Shown: piece by piece, positions 8,718 to 14,242 of the stretch
Layout: each line of letters opens with the position of its first letter
How positions within the stretch are numbered: the first letter of the stretch is position 1
DNA from: Tannerella sp.
Lineage (GTDB): Bacteria; Bacteroidota; Bacteroidia; Bacteroidales; Tannerellaceae
NCBI GenBank assembly: GCA_031277235.1
Contig: JAITMT010000069.1
Span: 1-29,401, forward strand
Reading direction: 5' to 3'
Length of the DNA: 29,401 nucleotides
Program-made: the position numbers and the translations under genes
Notes under the pieces: generated by a model
What the model was told of the DNA's origin: nothing
Seen by the model: the letters and a program-made list of their open reading frames with translations, nothing else
The model's database searches: none

Positions 8718-9003
8718 AAATAATATCCCGCATTATGCGTTTTACAAAAGAAGGGCGCAAATTATCATGCTTTCTTACCACATCAACAGGCGCGCCGAAA
8801 TACTTTTCAAGCAACATGGGTAATTCCACAAGGGATTTTAGTCCCAACGACTTGCCCTCGTAATATATGTCAATGTCGCTGTTTTCCGTCTGTTTTCCGC
8901 GAACTACAGAGCCGAAGATGCCGATGCGCCTGATACCATATTCAGCAGCATGTTCGGCTACAAATTTCCGAAGGATAGGAATGTATTGTTCTCCTGTATT
9001 CAT
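8710..9003 (-). CDS. MNT-type nucleotidyltransferase (MntA-like antitoxin)
   Basis: Protein of 97 residues with the minimal nucleotidyltransferase signature: GSVVRG starting at G31/S32, then D43 and D45 in NSDIDIYY and a third acidic residue D74 in APVDVV. MntA proteins neutralise partner HEPN toxins by AMPylating the tyrosine of the Rx4HxY motif. The partner here (8420-8717) is broken, so the enzyme may be a leftover or may act on another HEPN. The frame is open ten codons upstream, but the ATG at 9003 fits better with the -7 box 27 bases before it. Confidence 0.85.
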   Translation of the reverse strand: MNTGEQYIPILRKFVAEHAAEYGIRRIGIFGSVVRGKQTENSDIDIYYEGKSLGLKSLVELPMLLEKYFGAPVDVVRKHDNLRPSFVKRIMRDIIYA

Positions 9004-9030
9004 GTTTATTGCATTTTCAATTTCACATGG

Positions 9031-9038
9031 CAAAAGTA
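9031..9038 (-). promoter_or_regulatory. Candidate -7 box for MNT/HEPN pair
   Basis: Minus strand reads TACTTTTG, a full match to TAnnTTTG, 27 bases before the MNT start at 9003. The same octamer precedes the other MNT gene at 29190-29197. A TTTG at the usual -33 distance is not clear. Confidence 0.5.
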
Positions 9039-9118
9039 CAAAAAATTCTTGATATTTCTAAATTTCACAAAAAACGCGCACTTTCCCACAGATTTTCGAC
9101 CACGCTTGCGCTGCTTGC

Positions 9119-9249
9119 ACCTAACGTAGAAGCGGCTTTATGAAGGCGGGGGGTTCACAAAGGTTCGGGCGGGCGATACACTTGAAAATCAGCACAAAAG
9201 TGTCTGCGGGCATACACCCCCGCTTGCGTGAAACCGCAAGTTATCTGTC
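9119..9249. repeat. attC-like imperfect hairpin element downstream of the U32 gene
   Basis: GC-rich island in AT-rich surroundings. Its ends are an imperfect inverted repeat: AGCGGCTTTATGAAGGCGGG (from 9131) pairs with CACCCCCGCTTGCGTGAAAC (from 9215), with about 60 divergent bases between. Read on the minus strand (the gene direction), it starts AGATAAC and ends GTTAGGT, the latter matching the integron core GTTRRRY. The arms are strongly similar to those of the element at 13541-13672. The interval 9039-9285 contains no gene; short frames across it only translate the repeat. Confidence 0.55.
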
Positions 9250-9285
9250 GTTTTTTTGTTCGTTATTCTGTTCACTATGATAGTT

Positions 9286-10365
9286 TTATAAAAATCTTTC
9301 TGCATAACTGTCGCAATGGTTGCACGTTTCGCCGCATAATTCATTTGCACATTCGTGGTTAATGTTATCAAACCAATGATTAACAAATCCATTTAGTTTA
9401 GAATTATCTATAAAAACGGGTTGCTTAAACTCTAATTCGTCTTGTTCATTTAGTATCGTTTCCAGCGGTTTCCAAAGAGAAAGTAAATTATCATTCCATT
9501 CTTCTTTAATATACGCTTCTGCAATGGTTTTTATGTATTTTGTTGTTCCTGTTCGCCCTGTTATTTTATATGAATTTATTCCCAACGAACTGTATTTTTT
9601 CATATCTTCTGGTCTTATAAAAAGGCTTTTAAGCCAAGCCGATTTATTTGTTCTCGTACTAATACAATTTTGCATAGGATACCCATTAAATAAAGTGTCG
9701 TCTTCTTTTGTTTCGTTTTGGGAATGAAACAAAAAGCAACTATCACGAAAAATACAATGTGTCGTACTTTTGCTGTCAAGTGAGGTGTTGCTACAAAATT
9801 CATTTGCAATTAGAGATAACTCAATATTATTTTGATTACAATACGCTTGAAAATTAGCAAGGAATTTGATTGACCTGTTTTTTAGGATATTGTTATAGAC
9901 TTTGTTTATCTTATATCTTTCGTATAATATTTTTGTTTGAGTAATTGTGTCAATGTGTGTTATAGTGCTAATTGCTATTTTTATTTTCTCATTTTTTTCT
10001 CGGATTATTTCAGCAAGTAAAGGATTAGATATGGTTATAATTTCAACTCCTATATCTGCTAAATAATTCACTTTTTCAGCAATATTGTCTTTTATTGCTA
10101 ATAGTTGCCGCTTGTTCCCTAAATATGGGGCATTCATTGTATAATTAAAAGATATACCTATATTTTTTAATTGCCGAATGTAGTTCTCGAAATCTTGTTG
10201 CTCAATATGTGGTATTCGGTATTTTGGTCTTGCAGTCAATAAATGACTATCTCTGTCAGAGCCATATAGTTCTTTTATCTGAACGTTTTTTGAGAGTGTG
10301 TTCAGATACAAAATATCCTCAATTAATGAAGGGTCAAAATTACAGCCTACAGTTAAAGTAATCAT
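9286..10365 (-). CDS. U32-family protein (Fe-S hydroxylase-like, formerly 'peptidase U32')
   Basis: Protein of 359 residues with the U32 layout: an N-terminal barrel-like part (GISFNYTMNAPYLGN, YLADIGVEIITISNPLLAEI) and the cysteine quartet C191, C204, C210 and C234, spaced as in U32 proteins that bind a [4Fe-4S] cluster. After it comes the family signature 'LFIRPEDMKKYSSLGINSYKITGR' (about 248-271). A second cysteine cluster ends the protein (C339, C344, C348, C351), possibly another metal site. Characterised U32 members (RlhA, TrhP, UbiU/UbiV) perform oxygen-independent hydroxylations of RNA bases or ubiquinone precursors, and the protease label is doubtful for these. Its ATG overlaps the preceding stop by 4 bases (ATGA), so translation is probably coupled. 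Last gene of the four-gene operon. Substrate unknown; a base hydroxylation is inferred from neighbours. Confidence 0.8.
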   Translation of the reverse strand: MITLTVGCNFDPSLIEDILYLNTLSKNVQIKELYGSDRDSHLLTARPKYRIPHIEQQDFENYIRQLKNIGISFNYTMNAPYLGNKRQLLAIKDNIAEKVNYLADIGVEIITISNPLLAEIIREKNEKIKIAISTITHIDTITQTKILYERYKINKVYNNILKNRSIKFLANFQAYCNQNNIELSLIANEFCSNTSLDSKSTTHCIFRDSCFLFHSQNETKEDDTLFNGYPMQNCISTRTNKSAWLKSLFIRPEDMKKYSSLGINSYKITGRTGTTKYIKTIAEAYIKEEWNDNLLSLWKPLETILNEQDELEFKQPVFIDNSKLNGFVNHWFDNINHECANELCGETCNHCDSYAERFL

Positions 10366-11156
10366 TTTTCTATTGTTACAATTTGTGTAAATCCACCTCT
10401 ACTCCAAAGCCACAGCGGCGTGTGAATATCAATAGGGAATAGCGACGTATCTTTTAATATTTCGTTCCAAACATCACTTACCATTTCTCTAACTTTTGGA
10501 TTGTCTTTCTCCTTTGGGTTTATTAGTCCCAATTTAAAAGTTGATTGCATAACGTGGGTGTCTGGGGCAACTGTAATATGTTGCCTATTAATAAGTTTTG
10601 CGGAAGTGTAATCACCCATAACATACAGCCAATAATTGCATATTTTGCTACCACTTAAATAAGGAAACCCTTTTTTATTTTTTTCTTGCACAATTTCTTT
10701 GATAAGTTTAATATCCCCATTCGTTTGAGTAAACAAGTTCCTAATATCTCCGTCGTAGTTATCTACAATAGTATCGCAAATTGTTTTCCATATTTCAACG
10801 TGTTTATTTGGCTGTAATGCTATTTTGTAATGAACTAAATGATCTCGTAATTCGGATAGATTCATTTTGCAAACCTCTTTCGGGGTAAAAACTTTTCTAC
10901 TTTCAGCATTTTTATAGGCATTTGTAGCAGCGGGCCACAATTTATACGAATTACGTTGATAGTTTAATGCCATTGGTAACGTAAAATAATGATAATTTTC
11001 CGCACTACCTTTATCTAATTTAGGATTAGCGTCTTCTGGCATAATCTCACCGCCTAACAATCCTAATTTGTGCATATTGCGCAGATTATCTATTTTTTTT
11101 AAGATAACCTCTCTGTCGGGCATTTCCCATTTTTCGTAATCAAATAAACTATTCAT
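10362..11156 (-). CDS. HhH-GPD DNA-glycosylase-superfamily-like protein
   Basis: Protein of 264 residues. Residues 163-210 match the helix-hairpin-helix/GPD region of endonuclease III relatives: 'FPYLSGSKICNYWLYVM' aligns with the LPGVGRKTAN hairpin, placing K171 at the catalytic lysine, and 'VAPDTHVMQ' aligns with the VDTHI motif, placing D199 at the catalytic aspartate. The four C-terminal Fe-S cysteines of EndoIII are absent. The N-terminal 150 residues are unassigned. Possible roles are base-excision glycosylase, or one of the glycosylase-like enzymes that phages use to build hypermodified thymidines (the aGPT/amino-acid:DNA transferase group). Gene spacing (9-base gap upstream, 4-base overlap downstream) shows tight coupling to its neighbours. 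No export signal. Superfamily call moderate, function unproven. Confidence 0.65.
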   Translation of the reverse strand: MNSLFDYEKWEMPDREVILKKIDNLRNMHKLGLLGGEIMPEDANPKLDKGSAENYHYFTLPMALNYQRNSYKLWPAATNAYKNAESRKVFTPKEVCKMNLSELRDHLVHYKIALQPNKHVEIWKTICDTIVDNYDGDIRNLFTQTNGDIKLIKEIVQEKNKKGFPYLSGSKICNYWLYVMGDYTSAKLINRQHITVAPDTHVMQSTFKLGLINPKEKDNPKVREMVSDVWNEILKDTSLFPIDIHTPLWLWSRGGFTQIVTIEK

Positions 11157-11165
11157 AAACTATTC

Positions 11166-12428
11166 TTATTTTTTACATATTACTGCATTTAATACAACTA
11201 ATTCTGATACAGATTTATTGCTTTTTTCTGCCGCAGAAATTATCGCGGGGCTAATGTACTCATTTATTTCGGATATTGCCTTTATTTCTTCGCAGTTAAT
11301 AATTTCAAAGTTGCATATCTTTAAGATTTCGACAATTTCGGGCATTGTAAATGTGAACGAAAAAACCTCTGATTTGTCCCCGCTTTTGAGTACGAATGTT
11401 GTTTTGTTAGTATTGTCGTTACGAATAGCATTTGACCATACAGAGGAAGGTGTTGTGAAAATAAATTTCCCGTTTGGCTTGAGAACTCTATGTATATCAC
11501 AGATAGCACTTGGGTAAAAATAGGGGTCTGCTAATGACGATATTACCACATCAAACGAATTATCGGGGAAAGGCATATTTCTAACACTACCAACATAACG
11601 ATTTTCTTCCAATTGCTCTTTTAGCATTTGTGCGGAAACATCTATTGAGAAATATTGTGTTGTCGGTAGTTTAAAGTTTTTTTGTAGCCAATCCTTTCCG
11701 GGACCTATTTCGAGTATTTTATCGCTTTCTTTTATATGTTGAGTAATAGAATTTTCAAGAAAATCCCTACTGTAAGTATGAAAGTTCTTTGTTGTAATCC
11801 TTTGTTCTTCTGTAAATTCAGGGGCTATTTTATTATAACCTATTTTGTTTGTTTCGTCAATTACCGAAGGTAATGGAAATAAATTAATTGTCTCTACAAT
11901 AATATTTATCAGTTTGTCCAAACGTTCAGCAGTAAATTCTATGGTTTTTGAAAAATCATTTTCTATAACAATATCATAATTGTTTATGTCTATAGAATTA
12001 TAAAATTCCTCATCTATTTCTTGTCGTACCGTATCTGAATTTTTTGTTTTACCATATATTAAAACCGTTATCGCATTCGGATATATTTTCTGAATTTTAT
12101 TAAAATTTGTGGGGTGTATTTCTTTTATTGGTATTATACCTGTTAGAGAAAGTTTATTTATAGAATCTATGTCCATTGCATAATGATAATTGTAAACTTT
12201 ATCAACGGTAACAAATTTATTTTGTTGATTTAATAGTTCAAATTCTTCTTCTGTAATAAATTCATATTCATTGCCAACTTCATTTTCGCGTCTATTTCTT
12301 GTTGTGTATGAAATAGGACGGGAATATTTATAGTTGTTCATAGAAATCAATTTATTGACTATTTCTGTTTTTCCGATACCGCTTTTGCCTCCAACAAGAA
12401 TAAACGGCTGTTTATATGCTTTTTCCAT
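11166..12428 (-). CDS. Guanylate-kinase-like domain fused to class I SAM methyltransferase
   Basis: Protein of 420 residues with two enzyme domains. Residues 8-180 resemble guanylate kinase: P-loop GGKSGIGKT (13-21), then SRPISYTTRNRRENEVGNEY (36-55), the GMP-binding segment, and FITEEEFE. Residues 235-420 form a class I methyltransferase: motif I ILEIGPGKDWL (238-248), acidic SIDVS (261-265), the NMPFPDNSFDVVISS strand (284-298) and RVLKPNGKFIFTTPS (314-328). I do not know this fusion as a standard architecture. It could phosphorylate and methylate a nucleotide or base in one pathway. The start at 12428 is chosen because it lies two bases after the upstream stop (TGA-AT-ATG); starts at 12473 or 12494 would overlap the previous gene by over 40 bases. 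Confidence 0.82.
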   Translation of the reverse strand: MEKAYKQPFILVGGKSGIGKTEIVNKLISMNNYKYSRPISYTTRNRRENEVGNEYEFITEEEFELLNQQNKFVTVDKVYNYHYAMDIDSINKLSLTGIIPIKEIHPTNFNKIQKIYPNAITVLIYGKTKNSDTVRQEIDEEFYNSIDINNYDIVIENDFSKTIEFTAERLDKLINIIVETINLFPLPSVIDETNKIGYNKIAPEFTEEQRITTKNFHTYSRDFLENSITQHIKESDKILEIGPGKDWLQKNFKLPTTQYFSIDVSAQMLKEQLEENRYVGSVRNMPFPDNSFDVVISSLADPYFYPSAICDIHRVLKPNGKFIFTTPSSVWSNAIRNDNTNKTTFVLKSGDKSEVFSFTFTMPEIVEILKICNFEIINCEEIKAISEINEYISPAIISAAEKSNKSVSELVVLNAVICKK

Positions 12429-12430
12429 AT

Positions 12431-13180
12431 TCAATGTATTATAAAAATTATGTTTTTTCTGTTTTTTGTCATACATAAACCACAAGACGCACAATTTGGA
12501 GTAAGTCCAAATTGTTCAGGACAAGAAATATAATTGTCATCACGCTCAAATTCTTTTACTTCTTCCACATTAGAACAGACTACGCAAATTTTCCAATCAT
12601 TTGGGATTTGCCCCATATACTTATCCCACGAGGCAAAAATATTTACATTTTCGAGTTCATTTAACTTTTTGAGTTCGTTAGAAATTCCGGGAATAACCCA
12701 AGACCTTGTATAACCCCAAAATATAACTTCTTTGTTTTCCTTAATAATACTTTCCCAAAATACTAAGTAATCATAAGAAAAGAAATCTCCTGACGAATGA
12801 AGTCTTACAGCACAGGGCTTGGGGGATAATTTTATTTGGTTATTGATTTTTTCCTGTAATATTTCACGTTTATTTTCAAATAGCCACCAATTTTCAAGCC
12901 ATTTGTTTAGCGGATATTTAATAAGGTCTGTGTCGGCATTATAGCAATGCGTAAGACACCATTGAGTTTTTGCAGGACAAGTCAATAGTGGCGGTAAGTT
13001 CCAAATTAGTATCGAATTGTATTTTGTTCCGTAATATCCTGTTTTATTATTGCCGCTATCTAATAAATCATCTTTGAAAAAAGGAGGTTCTACAGGCGAT
13101 AAAGCTCCGATATACTCAAAATATTTTTTCCGCTGTAACAATGTATCAATACTCGGTATTTGTCTCTTGACTTTATTCAT
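12431..13180 (-). CDS. Gp88-like cysteine-rich protein
   Basis: Protein of 249 residues resembling the Gp88 family first named from mycobacteriophages. Visible features: C68-P then C75 and C79-Y (TCPAKTQWCLTHCYN), the RLHSSGDFFSYDYLVFW segment (126-142), FWGYTRSW (154-161), and a final cysteine cluster C220-P, C230, C233, C236. Two clusters of this type suggest iron-sulfur or zinc binding; the fold is reminiscent of radical enzymes but no canonical CxxxCxxC motif is present. Biochemical function is unknown to me. It is the first gene of a four-gene operon with kinase-methyltransferase, HhH-GPD-like and U32 genes, so it probably acts in the same pathway. It is preceded by about 700 gene-free bases carrying repeat elements. 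Confidence 0.65.
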   Translation of the reverse strand: MNKVKRQIPSIDTLLQRKKYFEYIGALSPVEPPFFKDDLLDSGNNKTGYYGTKYNSILIWNLPPLLTCPAKTQWCLTHCYNADTDLIKYPLNKWLENWWLFENKREILQEKINNQIKLSPKPCAVRLHSSGDFFSYDYLVFWESIIKENKEVIFWGYTRSWVIPGISNELKKLNELENVNIFASWDKYMGQIPNDWKICVVCSNVEEVKEFERDDNYISCPEQFGLTPNCASCGLCMTKNRKNIIFIIH

Positions 13181-13333
13181 ATTTTTGTTATTTTATCCTA
13201 CCAATTATCACTATTCTGTCCGTAAATAATAGATAACGATTAATCAGTTGTAATATTTCATTGTCTCGCTCACTTGTATTAGGGTGGTGGGTGGGCAGAG
13301 TCGAAAAATGGCGAAGCCTATTTTTGGGCGTGG

Positions 13334-13377
13334 GTTGGCGGTGCGGTGTGAGCATAGCGAACACGGCAAAAGCCAAC
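13334..13377. repeat. Palindromic element with GTGTGAGC...GCGAACAC core
   Basis: Inverted repeat: GTTGGC (13334-13339) pairs with GCCAAC (13372-13377), enclosing a core GCGGTGTGAGCATAGCGAAC followed by ACGGCAAA. The core differs by only two bases from the one inside the element at 13800-13885. Ends in GTT/AAC resemble recombination-site ends but are too short to classify. Confidence 0.5.
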
Positions 13378-13511
13378 TATCTATAAAATATCTTTGCACC
13401 ATTCTTACCGCTTTTTAAGTCATTTGTTCTTTTTTTTAACTTTTTTTACTTTTCTCTAATTTGTCAAGTTGCACAGAGCTTTCAACCTTATTTAACCTTA
13501 TTTTTCGCTTC

Positions 13512-13547
13512 CCAATTGCACTGCGCTGTCCCAAAATGACAGATAAC
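13512..13547. repeat. Conserved 36-base box, copy 1
   Basis: Plus strand reads CCAATTGCACTGCGCTGTCC followed by CAAAATGACAGATAAC. It is nearly identical to 17285-17321 (one inserted T, one G/A change), and a diverged version is at 7438-7508. Each of the two close copies lies upstream of an island operon in gene direction, ending at the GTTAT core of an attC-like element in this copy. CTGTC and GACAG within it can form a small hairpin. Confidence 0.75.
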
Positions 13548-13672
13548 GCCCAGCGGCTTGGCGCAGGCGGGGGGGTCACTACCGTTCCCACGAAGCACTA
13601 CCGTTGATTTTCCCCTACCAACTTTCGGACGAGCCACACCCCCGCTTGCGTCAAACCGCCAGTTGGCTGTCA
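13541..13672. repeat. attC-like imperfect hairpin element between the operons
   Basis: Imperfect inverted repeat about 130 bases long. The arm GCGGCTTGGCGCAGGCGGGG (from 13553) pairs with CACCCCCGCTTGCGTCAAAC (from 13637). The ends on the minus strand are CAGCCAAC and GTTATCTG. The arms are clearly homologous to those at 9119-9249 while the centre differs, as expected for integron attC sites, whose stems are conserved in structure more than sequence. No integrase gene is in the window. Alternatives are a miniature mobile element or a family of transcription-ending palindromes. Confidence 0.55.
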
Positions 13673-13799
13673 GTGGCTTTCCACGCACTTTTTCTGTCTT
13701 TTTTATTCGTACACGATTTTCAATATTCGTTTTTTCTTGTCAATTTCCCTCTCCTATTTGTCTTGAGCGTGTGCGTTGGCAAAAAAAGCAAGTGAACGG

Positions 13800-13885
13800 C
13801 GTTAGCCGTTGTCTTGCTGTGCGATTGGGTTTGCGGTGTGAGCGAAGCGAACACGGCAAACCCAACTTGGCAAGCGACGGTTAGG
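13800..13885. repeat. Long imperfect hairpin just after the cupin gene
   Basis: The outer arms TTAGCCGTTGTCTTGC and GGCAAGCGACGGTTA pair imperfectly. The inner arms GGGTTTGC (13827-13834) and GCAAACCC (13856-13863) pair perfectly around a core shared with the palindrome at 13334-13377. The plus-strand right end is GGTTAGGA, one base off the integron core GTTRRRY. It lies 18 bases past the cupin stop codon, where it could also act as a terminator. Confidence 0.5.
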
Positions 13886-13903
13886 ACTTTATTTTACGAA
13901 AAT

Positions 13904-14242
13904 TTATTCGTAAACTCGCACAAAAATATACTCGTGTTCTTCGTTAGACATATTTTCAATTTCATGAAAAATACCCGCCTCAAACACAAATACATCTCCA
14001 ACTGCATAAGGATATGTGCCGTCTTCGTCTCGCACTGTTCCTTGTCCTTTTAGAACAAGCATTACTTCGTTCATTTTTTCGTGCGTATGCCATGCAAATT
14101 TAGCACCCACTGGCAAAAAACCGTAAGTCATGCCTTGTACGTTTTTCATTTCGTTGTCAGCCAACAACAATTTACGTCCGCCACTACCACCGTGGGCATC
14201 TTCGCGGACAAAAGTTTCATTCGATTTTTTTCTGATTTTCAT
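13904..14242 (-). CDS. Small cupin-domain protein
   Basis: Single-domain cupin of 112 residues. Motif 1 is visible as H52-T-H54...E59 (WHTHEKMNEVMLVLKGQG) and motif 2 as GDVFVFEAGIFHEIEN with H93, giving the usual three-histidine, one-glutamate metal site. The N-terminal KKSNETFVREDAHGGSGGRK is polar. Such small cupins bind metal and small ligands, act as isomerases or dioxygenases, or sense sugars; the substrate cannot be told. The ATG overlaps the stop of the STAND ATPase gene by 4 bases (ATGA), so the two are translationally coupled. It is the last gene of a three-gene operon. Confidence 0.85.
   Translation of the reverse strand: MKIRKKSNETFVREDAHGGSGGRKLLLADNEMKNVQGMTYGFLPVGAKFAWHTHEKMNEVMLVLKGQGTVRDEDGTYPYAVGDVFVFEAGIFHEIENMSNEEHEYIFVRVYE

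Larger units (their letters stand above)
13181..13903. other. Gene-free, repeat-rich spacer between the two island operons
   Basis: About 720 bases without a credible gene. The stretch alternates AT-rich runs with GC-rich palindromic elements, listed separately at 13334-13377, 13512-13547, 13541-13672 and 13800-13885. Short open frames (for example 13488-13688 on the minus strand) simply read through these elements. The promoter of the four-gene operon must lie here or upstream, but no full TTTG/TAnnTTTG pair is evident. Confidence 0.6.

Noticed and set aside
9189..9392. 67-codon minus-strand frame over the end of the U32 gene
   Set aside because: Overlaps the U32 3' end in another frame and runs into the hairpin element; no start signal or domain.
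9286..10365. Reading the U32 protein as a collagenase-like peptidase
   Set aside because: The cysteine quartet and current knowledge of RlhA/TrhP/UbiU-V favour an Fe-S hydroxylase-like role; no protease active site is visible.
13488..13688. 66-codon minus-strand frame across the attC-like element
   Set aside because: It translates the repeat (RFDASGGV..., GNGSDPPACAKP) and shares RFHASGGV-like residues with the frame at 9189-9392 only because both read homologous repeat arms. No independent coding evidence.
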